A stretch of DNA of 64,000 nucleotides from Thermodesulfovibrionales bacterium (GTDB lineage: Bacteria; Nitrospirota; Thermodesulfovibrionia; Thermodesulfovibrionales; Dissulfurispiraceae), in NCBI GenBank assembly GCA_026415695.1, contig JAOAGP010000039.1, forward strand, positions 16,658 to 80,657, read 5' to 3'. The notes below the pieces were generated by a model. It did no database searches. It was not told where the DNA came from and saw only the letters and a list, made by a program, of their open reading frames with translations. Shown here in pieces: positions 44,171-53,474 of this stretch (position 1 is its first letter; each line of letters starts with the position of its first letter). A program made the translations under genes and the position numbers.

Positions 44171-45194
44171 ATCGTCCCTTTTCATCTTTTAAGCCATGGT
44201 ATATAGCCTTTAAAACAAGCCACATTCTTTGAAACCCGTATCTCCAACATCTTAAAAAAGATGAGACAATTGATGCCATTAAAACGCTTGGTAGGCAATA
44301 AAAAAAATACTTTTTGGTGATTAGTATCCTATTTCTGTGAGAATAGTAGTCTGTAACAGGTGTTTTTGTCTTTTTCCTCTTGCTTGAGCCAATCGTTGAT
44401 CCTTCTTTATGGTAGACGATGCTATCGTTACATTGGATGATATCCCATTTCTTTCTTTTCCCTCTTAATATCCAATCTAACTCTTCAAAATATAAAAAGT
44501 ATTCCTCTGACATCAAGCCGACATCAAGTATAAACTCCCTCTTAACTAACATAGCTGCACCAACGATGTAGTCAATCCTTGCTGGTTTTATCCCGTTGTC
44601 TAATTTATTGTTAAGGTTTTGCACAGGCATTCCAATACATCTAAAATACCTCCCTCCTAATGCATTTATCCTTGTAGGGTCATCAAAATAAAGCAACTTG
44701 CTTCCGATAATACCAACCTTTTTTTCTTTACTTATAGCATCTGCAAGGCTTGTTATTATTGATAGACTATCATCCTTTACAACAGTATCGTTATTTAAAA
44801 TCCACACATACTTACATTTCACATCTGCTAAAGCAAGTATCATTGCTATATTATTTCCCCCTGCAAAACCAACATTTTCATCTAACAAGATAATGTTTAG
44901 TTTGTGTAAGACATCTTGCCTTACATCTGATAAGGTCATAATCTTATAATCAACAGTCTGTCTTTGAATGGGTAATGCCAGATACCTTAAAGGATGATCT
45001 TTAGGTATGTAGTGATTTAACCTGCCCTCAAGCCAATTTTTCATGTTATTTGCTGAATCATCTGTAGAACCGTTATCAACCACAATAACCTTGTAGTTGT
45101 TGTATCTAAGCCTAAAGATACTCTCAAGACAAAGGATAGTATCCCCCCAACCATTGTAGTTTACGATTACTATGTAAACAAGTGGCTCAACCAT
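44157..45194 (-). CDS. family 2 glycosyltransferase (rhamnosyltransferase-like)
   Basis: 345 residues, GT-A fold: VYIVIVNYNGWGDTILCLES, VIVVDNGSTDDS, NVGFAGGNNIAM and the metal-binding ILNNDTVV. A candidate catalytic base is in FEELDWILRGKRKKW. The pattern resembles WbbL-type rhamnosyltransferases. The end is hydrophobic (about 305-325), suggesting membrane association. There is an insert of about 35 residues after the first beta-alpha unit (residues 55-95). The start ATG 45194 overlaps the upstream stop by one base (TGATG). Confidence 0.9.
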   Translation of the reverse strand: MVEPLVYIVIVNYNGWGDTILCLESIFRLRYNNYKVIVVDNGSTDDSANNMKNWLEGRLNHYIPKDHPLRYLALPIQRQTVDYKIMTLSDVRQDVLHKLNIILLDENVGFAGGNNIAMILALADVKCKYVWILNNDTVVKDDSLSIITSLADAISKEKKVGIIGSKLLYFDDPTRINALGGRYFRCIGMPVQNLNNKLDNGIKPARIDYIVGAAMLVKREFILDVGLMSEEYFLYFEELDWILRGKRKKWDIIQCNDSIVYHKEGSTIGSSKRKKTKTPVTDYYSHRNRILITKKYFFYCLPSVLMASIVSSFLRCWRYGFQRMWLVLKAIYHGLKDEKGRYEGI

Positions 45195-46204
45195 CAACCT
45201 TGTGTGAGAGGATGTTTTGGATTTATGCCTAAAATGCCTTTATTACCGTCTAATAAAGCAGAAAGTAATATCTTAAATCTATGCAATCTCTTTCTTCTGA
45301 TAGCATTTACAAAGAGAAGAAAAAGATAGGTATACTTGTGAAACAAATAAAAAAGTCCTCTTCTCATAAGACAATATCTCTCAAAATATACCTCATTTCT
45401 GAAGGCATAATAGACAGTGTTATCATTGCCACCTAATATTAACGCATCAAAAGGATTTCCAAAACTACCCCTACACCACCAAGACATCTGTATATCTCTT
45501 ATGATTGCATTTGTGATAACAAAAATCACTCCCCCTTTACAAGTGATACGATGTGTATATTCTAAATCATCCACATAGAGACCAAATGCTTGGTTTGGTA
45601 AACCATGCTTATCTATGACCTTTTTATTAAAAAAAAGCCCGCTATATACTGAATAGGGCACCCTTATCTTATTGTTGGTTGCAGAATCAAGATTTAGTGG
45701 TTTATACCTTCTTAATAGCCTTCTTGGGATATCAAATATGTGGAATCTCCTGAAGGCAGACTTGAATTTAAGGGTATGTTCAAATACCCCCTCTTTTAAG
45801 TCAGAGATGTGGTCATATCTCATGGCACTTAAAATAGTGTCTTCATAACCATATTCTTTTACAACATCCTCGTAGTTTTTTATCAAGACCTCTATACATC
45901 CATCCTGTAATTCTGCATCATCATCTAATACCATTACATAGTTTTGCCTTGCTTCTTGTGCTGACATTAATCCAGTTTTAAATCCATAAGCAGAGCCCAT
46001 GTTTGTATCCAATAGGATTAATGTTGTGTTGATATCTTCAAATCTATCCGCTAAAGACCTGTTTAATTGATATCTAATCCCATTGCCGACTATTATAAAA
46101 TTTCTTATTCCTTGTGTGATACAGGATGCCAAAGACTTAAATAGCAATTCTTTTCTATCACCGTATGTGACGGTCACAATCACTATGTCATCTAAAGGTA
46201 TCAT
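45194..46204 (-). CDS. family 2 glycosyltransferase
   Basis: About 336 residues, GT-A fold: VIVTVTYGDRKELLFKSLASC, FIIVGNG, LDTNMGSAYGFKTGL, and a DDD metal motif in VMVLDDDAELQDG. FGLYVDDLEYTHRI supplies a likely catalytic Asp. It resembles galactofuranosyl- or rhamnosyl-transferases in layout, but the sugar cannot be assigned. The start is ATG 46204 with AAGGG 9 bases ahead; TTG 46213 is less likely. It lies between the O-antigen ligase gene and another GT2 gene. Confidence 0.88.
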   Translation of the reverse strand: MIPLDDIVIVTVTYGDRKELLFKSLASCITQGIRNFIIVGNGIRYQLNRSLADRFEDINTTLILLDTNMGSAYGFKTGLMSAQEARQNYVMVLDDDAELQDGCIEVLIKNYEDVVKEYGYEDTILSAMRYDHISDLKEGVFEHTLKFKSAFRRFHIFDIPRRLLRRYKPLNLDSATNNKIRVPYSVYSGLFFNKKVIDKHGLPNQAFGLYVDDLEYTHRITCKGGVIFVITNAIIRDIQMSWWCRGSFGNPFDALILGGNDNTVYYAFRNEVYFERYCLMRRGLFYLFHKYTYLFLLFVNAIRRKRLHRFKILLSALLDGNKGILGINPKHPLTQG

Positions 46205-46209
46205 ATCTT

Positions 46210-47388
46210 TCAACCCTTGTAAGTCAATAACATACCGGTAAATAAGGCAAAGAGATGTGATGTGCCAAAGGATAATATCTGATTATCGGTTGTAGTAGAT
46301 AAGAGCAATACAATGTTAAAAACAAATATTGCATAGCCAACAAGAGTATTTCTCTGCATGTAAGCTCTACGAATAACCACAAAGAAAAGCATGAAAAAAG
46401 ACAAAAATCCTAATATTCCAAAACTGACCATCATATACAATAACGAGTTGTGAGGTTGACTAATCCTTAAAAAAATCTCATCAATATTATCGGAACGATG
46501 TCTTACTATCTCGTTACTATAACTCCCAGTGCCATGACCAAATAGAGGTTTTTCTTTTATAAGAACTAATGCCTTATCCCACATGTATAGTCTTAGCCCA
46601 ATGGATGTATTTGGATTACCCCCTTTATACTCCTTTATGTCATCAAACACAGCCTTTATCCTATGTTCAAGTGTTGGAGAGAGGATTATGGTTATGATAA
46701 CTACAAGGATGGCAAGAGGTATAACGATTAAAGGTCTTATCCTCCCTAAAATGTTTGATATGATAAATGGCAAGCCTATAATGAGGATAGCAAAACCAAT
46801 CCTGCCAATACCTAACATTAGAGCTGTTAAAAATAGTAGAATTGCTGTTACACACACAAATCTCATGTGATTGTCTGATAACTTATATACAAAAGAGACA
46901 ACCCAAATCCCAAAGGCAAGCATAACTGACAGAGTTATGTGCTTAATGAATCCCCTTGGGAAGTCTTCCACAGGGATTATGCCTATGGATTGTGCAATAA
47001 CTATTAAAGATGTGGTTATAAGCCCCAGTAGAAATGAAAAAATGTATCTCTTTTTTTCTTCATCATTTGGGTTTATTGCAAAAATTACCAAAGCATATAC
47101 CCAAATGAGCGACCTTTTAGCAAAAGAAATCCCAGAATTGAGATCCGAAGTCCATAACAACCCTATCCAATGTAACAAAACAAATACCAACACAGCTATC
47201 CCAATGTCTGTTTTAAAAAAGGAGGTTATCTTTGAGAGGTTTAACCTACGGGATACAATATTGATCACTAAAAGTATAATCCCTGATATCTCAGCTGGAC
47301 TTGTGGCTACAGGTATTAGAAAAAAGAAAAGCATAGTGCTAAATGATACTAATTTGTCAGTGTTTATCTTATTTAAATTGCTAAACAT
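46210..47388 (-). CDS. O-antigen ligase/polymerase family membrane protein
   Basis: 392 residues with about ten to twelve membrane segments. The Wzy_C/WaaL region is visible: LYMWDKALVLIKEKPLFGHGTGSYSNEI followed by ISQPHNSLLYMMVSFGILGFLSFF, with the conserved His in QPHN. These proteins join O-antigen to lipid A-core, or polymerise repeats; the two cannot be told apart here. It is in a run with four glycosyltransferases and an initiating sugar transferase. Confidence 0.9.
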   Translation of the reverse strand: MFSNLNKINTDKLVSFSTMLFFFLIPVATSPAEISGIILLVINIVSRRLNLSKITSFFKTDIGIAVLVFVLLHWIGLLWTSDLNSGISFAKRSLIWVYALVIFAINPNDEEKKRYIFSFLLGLITTSLIVIAQSIGIIPVEDFPRGFIKHITLSVMLAFGIWVVSFVYKLSDNHMRFVCVTAILLFLTALMLGIGRIGFAILIIGLPFIISNILGRIRPLIVIPLAILVVIITIILSPTLEHRIKAVFDDIKEYKGGNPNTSIGLRLYMWDKALVLIKEKPLFGHGTGSYSNEIVRHRSDNIDEIFLRISQPHNSLLYMMVSFGILGFLSFFMLFFVVIRRAYMQRNTLVGYAIFVFNIVLLLSTTTDNQILSFGTSHLFALFTGMLLTYKG

Positions 47389-47398
47389 GTGAATAGAT

Positions 47399-48178
47399 TT
47401 ATTTCTTTGGTGAAGTATCTTGTCTTTTCATCTCAATTAGTTTTGCATACTTAAAAAATGAACCATTTGCCTTTATTACAGCATTGACTAAACCATCAAT
47501 GCCATCTAAAAAGCCCATTTTGATGAAGTATATCTTTATAAACATGGATAAACCATGTATAATTGGGGTCAGACTATTTGTTTTAAAGCCCTTTTTTTGA
47601 AAATCTGATGCACAAACTGTGCTATATACATTCATCCTCTGAATCATGTCATGGTAATCTCTAAAACTGAAGTGCTCAATTGGTTCTTCAATGGTTCCAA
47701 TCTCATCGCTACAAACCCACTTGTCGTGAGGATTGCCAATGAATTTGCCTGATGTTTTTTTAAATAGTCTTATCTGCCAGTCAGGCCAAAAGTCCCCCCT
47801 TTTAAGCCATCTGCCTTGGATGTGGTTTTTTCTTGGAAAACGATATACATTGAATCGTGGAGATGACAATACCTGCAATATCTTATCCCGTGTAGTCTCT
47901 GGTATCCTTTCATCTGCGTCAATTGACAACACCCACAGATTACTACATTTCTCAACAGCACTGTTTTTTTGCCCATCGTGTCCTTTCCAGTCTTCTATAA
48001 AAACCCTACAACCAAATGATTGGGCAATAGAGACAGTGCTGTCTGTTGTCCTACTGTCAACAACAACTACAATCTCATCTGCAAACTCCAAACTCTTTAG
48101 ACATCTCTCAATGTCTTTTTCAGAGTCTTTTGCAATGATTGCAACCGATAAGGAATTGTTATTCATGGGGTTACTCAT
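47399..48178 (-). CDS. LPS core glycosyltransferase, WaaE/KdtX-like
   Basis: 259 residues, GT2: LSVAIIAKDSEKDIERCLKSL, FADEIVVVVDSRTTDST, DWKGHDGQKNSAVEKCSNLWVLSIDADERI and DWQIRLFKK. The DWxGxxxQKN...DADE pattern is typical of the WaaE/KdtX beta-glucosyltransferases of the LPS inner core. It is the first gene of the minus-strand polysaccharide operon, divergent from hemL, with 63 bases between. Confidence 0.9.
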   Translation of the reverse strand: MSNPMNNNSLSVAIIAKDSEKDIERCLKSLEFADEIVVVVDSRTTDSTVSIAQSFGCRVFIEDWKGHDGQKNSAVEKCSNLWVLSIDADERIPETTRDKILQVLSSPRFNVYRFPRKNHIQGRWLKRGDFWPDWQIRLFKKTSGKFIGNPHDKWVCSDEIGTIEEPIEHFSFRDYHDMIQRMNVYSTVCASDFQKKGFKTNSLTPIIHGLSMFIKIYFIKMGFLDGIDGLVNAVIKANGSFFKYAKLIEMKRQDTSPKK

Positions 48179-48186
48179 AACTGTAG

Positions 48187-48199
48187 TGTTAGTTTAACA
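48187..48199. promoter_or_regulatory. small inverted repeat between divergent waaE-like gene and hemL
   Basis: TGTTA-GTT-TAACA, five-base arms, in the 63-base gap between divergent genes. It is placed where a shared operator could sit, but it is short and unsupported otherwise. Confidence 0.25.
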
Positions 48200-48241
48200 G
48201 ATTTGAGGCTATTTTTTTTGAGGTTTTGACAAAGGTAATAT

Positions 48242-49546
48242 ATGTATGATAATTTTTCAACCATGAAAACAACAAACTCAAAGAGACTCTACAAAAAGGC
48301 ATTGTCACTGATGCCGGGGGGTGTAAATAGCCCTGTAAGGGCATTTAAGTCTGTTGGTGGTAATCCAATCTTTATCAGTTACGCTAAAGGGTGCTATCTT
48401 TACGATGTTGATGGAAATCACTACATAGACTATGTTTTATCGTGGGGTCCTATGATACTTGGACATGCCTATCCTACGGTTACAAAGGCTATAAAGGATG
48501 CAATATCAAATGGGACGAGTTATGGTGCACCCACGGAAAAAGAGATTGAACTTGCTACCCTCATCAAAAAAGCCTTTCCATCCATTGAAAAGATAAGGAT
48601 GGTAAACTCTGGCACAGAGGCAACTATGAGTGCTATCAGGGTTGCAAGGGGATTTACTAAGAGGGACAAGGTTATAAAGTTTGAGGGGTGTTATCACGGT
48701 CACGCAGATGGGCTTTTGGTGAAGGCTGGTTCGGGTGCTACCACATTTGGAGTGCCAGATAGTTTGGGTGTGCCAGATGATTATGCAAGAAATACTATAA
48801 CTCTACCGTATAACAATCTTGAGATATTTAGGAAAACCATAGAGAACAACTACAAAGAGATTGCCTGTGTGATTGTTGAGCCTGTTGTTGGCAACATGGG
48901 GTGTATCATACCTCGTGATGGTTTTTTACAAGAGGTGAGGGAAATAACACAAAGATACGATATAGTGTTAATCTTTGATGAGGTAATGACTGGATTTAGG
49001 GTGTCGTATGGAGGAGCACAACAATACTACAATATCAGACCTGATTTGACCTGTCTTGGTAAGGTAATAGGAGGGGGCTTACCAGTTGGTGCATATGGCG
49101 GTAAAAGCGAGATCATGAGCATGGTTGCCCCAGAAGGACCTGTTTATCAAGCAGGAACGCTTTCAGGCAATCCTATTGCTATGACTGCGGGCATTGAGAC
49201 CCTTAAGGTGCTTTCAAAAAAGGAGACATACAAACATATTGAAAAGGTTACTTCTGAACTTGCAGAAGGGATGATAGATATTGCAAAAAAGGTCTCCGTA
49301 AAGACCAGATTCTACAGGATTGGCTCAATGTTTTGTGGTTATTTTACTGACAAAGAGGTGTTTGACTACCAGTCTGCAAAGACAGCAGACACAGATACCT
49401 ATGCCAAATTCTTTAGGGCAATGCTTAAAGAGGGGATTTATCTTGCACCATCTCAGTTTGAGGCAGGGTTTACATCCCTTGCACATACCGGAAAGGACAT
49501 AGAGAAGACCTTAAAAAGTGCCTACAAAGTCCTCAAGACCTTGTAA
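48242..49546 (+). CDS. hemL: glutamate-1-semialdehyde 2,1-aminomutase
   Basis: 434 residues; class III PLP aminotransferase fold. Converts glutamate-1-semialdehyde to 5-aminolevulinate in the C5 heme pathway. Blocks: LMPGGVNSPVRAFKSVGG, NSGTEATMSAIRVARGFT, FEGCYHGHADGLLVKAGSG, LIFDEVMTGFR and CLGKVIGGGLPVGAYGG with the PLP lysine. ATG 48242 has AAAGG 8 bases ahead; ATG at residue 8 is an alternative. It is 11 bases from the SurA-like gene. Confidence 0.97.
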   Translation: MYDNFSTMKTTNSKRLYKKALSLMPGGVNSPVRAFKSVGGNPIFISYAKGCYLYDVDGNHYIDYVLSWGPMILGHAYPTVTKAIKDAISNGTSYGAPTEKEIELATLIKKAFPSIEKIRMVNSGTEATMSAIRVARGFTKRDKVIKFEGCYHGHADGLLVKAGSGATTFGVPDSLGVPDDYARNTITLPYNNLEIFRKTIENNYKEIACVIVEPVVGNMGCIIPRDGFLQEVREITQRYDIVLIFDEVMTGFRVSYGGAQQYYNIRPDLTCLGKVIGGGLPVGAYGGKSEIMSMVAPEGPVYQAGTLSGNPIAMTAGIETLKVLSKKETYKHIEKVTSELAEGMIDIAKKVSVKTRFYRIGSMFCGYFTDKEVFDYQSAKTADTDTYAKFFRAMLKEGIYLAPSQFEAGFTSLAHTGKDIEKTLKSAYKVLKTL

Positions 49547-49557
49547 CAACATCAGAG

Positions 49558-50076
49558 ATGATGTCTAAAAGACAATTCTGTAGATATGCCACAACCTTAA
49601 TTTTATCAATCTGTCTCATTCCCTTTTCAGCCTACTCACAAATAATTGATAAAGTGATAGCCTATGTAGATGACTATGCGATTACTATGTATGATTTAGA
49701 AGAGGCAAAAAAGGGATTCAAAGACAACAGGATTGATATAGACACAGATGATATTGTCAATTCTATTATCAACAAGGTGTTGTTAAGAAAAGAGGCAAAG
49801 AAGATGAGACTTGATTCATCAGAGACAAAAGACCCTATCAATGAATACATTGACATAAAAATAAGGTCACTTATATTTATCAAGGAAGAAGATATACAGA
49901 GATTTTATAATGAAAACAGGGGTAGTTTTGGTGATTTACCAATATCTTCAGTAAAGGATAACATAGAACACTATCTAACTGAACAAGAGGTCAACAAACA
50001 ACTTAAAAAACACCTCTCAGAATTACGAAAAAGGTCAAACATCGTTGTCAATACTAAAATAGGGCAATCTGATTAG
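49558..50076 (+). CDS. SurA-like periplasmic chaperone without parvulin domain
   Basis: 172 residues. A signal peptide (about 1-28, ending SAYSQ) precedes the SurA N-terminal pattern: IIDKVIAYVDDYAITMYDLEEA, IVNSIINKVLLRKEAKKM, and the C-terminal helix IEHYLTEQEVNKQLKKHLSELRKRSNIVVN. The PPIase (parvulin) domains that normally lie between are absent. It may be a minimal outer-membrane-protein chaperone. The last 23 bases overlap the convergent radical SAM gene. Confidence 0.8.
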   Translation: MMSKRQFCRYATTLILSICLIPFSAYSQIIDKVIAYVDDYAITMYDLEEAKKGFKDNRIDIDTDDIVNSIINKVLLRKEAKKMRLDSSETKDPINEYIDIKIRSLIFIKEEDIQRFYNENRGSFGDLPISSVKDNIEHYLTEQEVNKQLKKHLSELRKRSNIVVNTKIGQSD

Positions 50077-51289
50077 AGATAGTCTTAATCTCTTTGTCTG
50101 GGGTAACAATCTTTTTACTTATATCTCCGCAGTCATCAATGAGTCTTTTGCCATTACAGGTGATAAAGTATTTAGCCCTTTTGAAAACAACGCCAAGTTT
50201 TATGAGGGATTTAGTATCAAGAGTTGAATATCTCCTTACAGCAATTATCCTCTTTGCCGATTTAAGACCGATGCCGGGCACCCTTAATAATGTTTCATAG
50301 CATGCCTTTTGAACATCTACTGGGAAAAATTCAGGATGTTTTAACGCCCAGTTGACCTTTGGGTCAAGTTGTTCATTGAGATGTGGTTCATCCTTGTCAA
50401 TAATCTCTTCTGCTGCAAAACCATAAAACCTCATCAGCCAGTCAGCCTGATACAATCTGTGCTCACGCAAAAGAGGTGGTTTTGATAATGCTGGCAGACG
50501 ACTATCATCATTTACATGGCAGTATGCAGAATAATAGACACGCTTGAGGTGATATTGATTATAAAGCCTTTTTGACAACATCAAGATGTCATAGTCCGTT
50601 TCTGGTGATGCACCAATAATAAGTTGAGTGCTTTGACCTGCAGGGGTAAATCTTTCAATCTTTTTGTGTTTTTTTCGCTCTTCAGTGTTTTCAATTATGC
50701 GATTGTCAATAAACCCCATGTGGTTAAAGATAACATCAAAATCCTTCTCACAGGCAAGCCTCTTTAGACTTTGCTGGGTTGGCAGCTCAATATTTACACT
50801 CATCCTGTCTGCAAGTAGTCCTGCAAGGTGTATTAGTCTATCATCTGCTTTAGGGATAACCTTCATATGTATGTAACCATTGAAGTCATACCTAAATCGC
50901 AATATCCTCACAGCCTCTAACATCATCTCTAATGTAAAATCTGCTGATTTCATGATAGCAGAACTCAAAAAAAGCCCCTCTATGTAGTTTCGCCTGTAAA
51001 ATGCAATGGTTAAATCTGCTATTTCTTGAGGAGTAAAAGAGGCACGAGGGATGTCATTTGAGCGTCTATTGTAACAATAGGCACAATCATAGATGCAGTA
51101 GTTAGTAAACAGCACCTTCAAAAGCGATATACACCTTCCATCATCCGTCCAAGTGTGACAGATACCTGCCTTGTAGGTGTTTCCTACCCCTTTGGTATTA
51201 GTCCTCACAGATCCACTTGATGCACAAGATACATCGTATTTTGCAGCAGCTGAAAGGATGTTGAGCTTTGATAAAACATCCATATTCAA
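50054..51289 (-). CDS. radical SAM protein of the DNA modification/repair-linked family
   Basis: 411 residues. The start KLNILSAAAKYDVSCASSGSVR and the cluster motif CIYDCAYCYNRRSND (CxxxCxYC) match the family annotated as putative DNA modification/repair radical SAM protein. Near the C-terminus LLRVPGIGLKSAKRIIAVRR is a helix-hairpin-helix, consistent with DNA or RNA contact. In many genomes it sits beside a companion DNA metabolism protein linked to a uracil-DNA glycosylase; neither is adjacent here. The reaction is not known. It is followed upstream by pepF with 7 bases between. Confidence 0.9.
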   Translation of the reverse strand: MNMDVLSKLNILSAAAKYDVSCASSGSVRTNTKGVGNTYKAGICHTWTDDGRCISLLKVLFTNYCIYDCAYCYNRRSNDIPRASFTPQEIADLTIAFYRRNYIEGLFLSSAIMKSADFTLEMMLEAVRILRFRYDFNGYIHMKVIPKADDRLIHLAGLLADRMSVNIELPTQQSLKRLACEKDFDVIFNHMGFIDNRIIENTEERKKHKKIERFTPAGQSTQLIIGASPETDYDILMLSKRLYNQYHLKRVYYSAYCHVNDDSRLPALSKPPLLREHRLYQADWLMRFYGFAAEEIIDKDEPHLNEQLDPKVNWALKHPEFFPVDVQKACYETLLRVPGIGLKSAKRIIAVRRYSTLDTKSLIKLGVVFKRAKYFITCNGKRLIDDCGDISKKIVTPDKEIKTISNQIALF

Positions 51290-51296
51290 AACACCT

Positions 51297-53081
51297 TTAT
51301 ATCTTCTTTAATCTCTTTGCTAAACCCTCTGTCTGATTCAACAACTCTTCAACCTCATCAATGCCATTTATCCAAAAGTCTTTTTTATTGATGTCAACCC
51401 CTAATCTTTGAAATGTTGAACGAGGTGAGTCGGAAAGCCCAGTGGATAAAAAATCCTTGACCAGATGAATAAACGACAAGTCCTTTTTAACACTTCTTTG
51501 TAAGGACTTTGATATCAACAAGCCACTTGCATAGGAATAAACATAGAAAAAGCTCCTTATATGACTCCAATACACCCACCAGTTTTCAGACCCCTTTGAT
51601 TGTTCAACTCCATTACCCATATAGGAAGCCATGTGTTTCTGAAATATGAGCCCGATGTCTTTTTTAGAAAGATAACCACTCTGTCTAAATTCCTTATGCA
51701 ATTCTTGTTCAAATCTGTAGCATGCAACCTGTCTGAATATGGTTGAGACATCATCATTTAATTTCTTCATCATGAGTGCAAGTCTTACATTATCATCACT
51801 GTCCTTGAGTAATTCCTTCAAGACAAAATCCTCCATAAATGTGCTTGCTACCTCTGCAGTGCTTAATGGGGTGCCAAAATTTAGTGCAATCTGTCTTGAC
51901 TTTATTAATTCATTGTTTATACCGTGTCCTAACTCATGAGCCAAGGTTAAGACATCGTCCAACCTATTGTTGTGATTTAGGAGTATGTAGGTGGGATGTC
52001 TTCTTAAATGATGAGCACAAAAGGCACCACTAACTTTGTCTTTTCGTGGAAAGACATCAAACCTGCCTTCATTTATATACATGTTTAAGAAATGAGAAAA
52101 ATCACTATCTAACCGTCCAAAGACCTTTAGGATAAGTGTCAAAGAGTCCTCAAAACTGAAGTCTCTGTTTAAGCCTCCAAGTTCAACATTCCTCTCATGG
52201 TATCGCAAATGTCTTTGTCCTAACAGTCTTGCCTTTAGTTTGTAATATCTATGAGGAATATCAAATCGGCTTGAAACCGTATCTATTAGCGTATCTACAA
52301 CAGAGGTCTCTATATCATCTTGAATATGTCTTTCAGTATCAGGTCTTTCAAACCCTCTAAACCTATCATCAATCATCTTGTTGTATAAAATCGCATTAAT
52401 CTCCACCTCTGCAGTATCAACACATTTGCATAGGATTCTGTTAAATGCAGCTGCTGCCTTATCCCTGATTTTTTTATCAGTGTGATTCATCAGACTAATC
52501 ATAGCAGAAAAAGGTTTTTTTACCTTGTTTTTGTTTTCATCCAACAAAGATGCCTCTTGTCTTGACAACACATTAGATGTCATCTGCACCCAAAAATAAT
52601 ATGAAGGATTGACCTTCATGTTCATAATCCTTTCTTCCTTATCTGAAAGGATATGGGGAGACTCCCTAAATGCCCTTTCAAGAAAATGTCTGTATGGGGT
52701 AAGTGGTGGATAGGATAGGAATCTTTCTTTTAGGCTATCCTCAATCTTGCAGATGTTTAGATAAAAAAACTGTATCTCATTATGGATCTGTTTGCTAAAT
52801 TCATCTATCTTATTCAATCTTGCTTTAATCTCTGGGTCATTTTGTCTTATCTGACTCAAGAGCCAAAAGTAATATCCCTCATCCCCATCTGTTCCGCACT
52901 GCTCAAAGATGTAGTTATACTCATCCAATGCCTCTTTCAGTGCTGATTCATCGGTCATGTAGTCAGTCCTGTGTTTCCATTTGTTTATGAATGAGTAGTT
53001 CAAATCCCTTATCTCATCCTGTTTTCTTTTGTATTCATCATCTGTTGAATAGATATCGCTCAAATCCCATTCATATCTCAT
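51297..53081 (-). CDS. pepF: oligoendopeptidase F-like M3 metallopeptidase
   Basis: 594 residues from ATG 53081, placed by AAGGAG about 9 bases upstream; an in-frame start 45 bases earlier has no ribosome site. The zinc motif is LAHELGHGINN (HExxH), and a late YSYASGLLISKSL block is typical of the PepF/M3 group. It degrades oligopeptides in the cytoplasm; no signal peptide is seen. An N-terminal WDLSDIY is the usual start of the family. It diverges from the small heat-shock genes. Confidence 0.92.
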   Translation of the reverse strand: MRYEWDLSDIYSTDDEYKRKQDEIRDLNYSFINKWKHRTDYMTDESALKEALDEYNYIFEQCGTDGDEGYYFWLLSQIRQNDPEIKARLNKIDEFSKQIHNEIQFFYLNICKIEDSLKERFLSYPPLTPYRHFLERAFRESPHILSDKEERIMNMKVNPSYYFWVQMTSNVLSRQEASLLDENKNKVKKPFSAMISLMNHTDKKIRDKAAAAFNRILCKCVDTAEVEINAILYNKMIDDRFRGFERPDTERHIQDDIETSVVDTLIDTVSSRFDIPHRYYKLKARLLGQRHLRYHERNVELGGLNRDFSFEDSLTLILKVFGRLDSDFSHFLNMYINEGRFDVFPRKDKVSGAFCAHHLRRHPTYILLNHNNRLDDVLTLAHELGHGINNELIKSRQIALNFGTPLSTAEVASTFMEDFVLKELLKDSDDNVRLALMMKKLNDDVSTIFRQVACYRFEQELHKEFRQSGYLSKKDIGLIFQKHMASYMGNGVEQSKGSENWWVYWSHIRSFFYVYSYASGLLISKSLQRSVKKDLSFIHLVKDFLSTGLSDSPRSTFQRLGVDINKKDFWINGIDEVEELLNQTEGLAKRLKKI

Positions 53082-53154
53082 AAAGATTATCTCCTTGTGT
53101 TTTGAAGTATTTATAGAAATCAACATCCCATTGGTAAAATGAAGGTGTGATATC

Positions 53155-53168
53155 TCACCATCTGGTGA
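53155..53168. promoter_or_regulatory. inverted repeat upstream of pepF
   Basis: TCACCA-TC-TGGTGA has perfect six-base arms and lies about 75 bases upstream of pepF. It could be an operator for pepF or for the divergent hsp20 genes. Confidence 0.35.
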
Positions 53169-53309
53169 TTATATCGCCTTCTACTAATGCAATAACCATT
53201 ATATACTAACACCTAATATTTTGTAACGCTGGAGGGCAAGATATTAAATGAATTGAAAAAATAAAGGATTTTATTACACCTAAACACAGCAATACTTTTG
53301 TTTTTTGCT

Positions 53310-53342
53310 ACAAGATAGGACAATTTGTTATGCCTATCTTGT
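53310..53342. promoter_or_regulatory. 10-base inverted repeat between pepF and hsp20
   Basis: ACAAGATAGG (53310-53319) and CCTATCTTGT (53333-53342) are perfect complements with a 13-base loop. It lies between divergent genes, about 130 bases before the first hsp20 gene, so a terminator is not needed. It may be a repressor site, or a hairpin in a long 5' leader. Confidence 0.45.
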
Positions 53343-53474
53343 CATTTTTGACCTATTATCTATGTTTTAATTATTGTTTTTTTTCTGCGAATATAGAGGA
53401 ATTACAATGACTTATGTGAATGGCATGTTTTTTGTTAAATTAAAATGTAAAAAATGTAAAAGGAGGTTGAGAGC

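Larger units (their letters stand above)
53082..53474. other. 393-base intergenic region between pepF and hsp20 genes
   Basis: No gene is seen here. The region is AT-rich and holds two inverted repeats, listed separately, and must contain the divergent promoters. No CIRCE element and no clear sigma-32-type promoter is visible. Just before the first hsp20 gene there are two near-identical AAAATGTAAAA-like stretches followed by the AAAGGAGG ribosome site. Confidence 0.7.

Noticed and set aside
46871..47392. Plus-strand open frame of 173 codons opposite the O-antigen ligase gene
   Set aside because: Antisense to a clear membrane protein gene; the hydrophobic pattern is the complement of that gene and no motif is seen.
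47733..48197. Plus-strand open frame of 154 codons opposite the WaaE-like gene
   Set aside because: Antisense shadow with no domain or ribosome site.
53082..53474. CIRCE (HrcA) element before the hsp20 genes
   Set aside because: No TTAGCACTC-N9-GAGTGCTAA or close variant is present; the inverted repeats seen are different.
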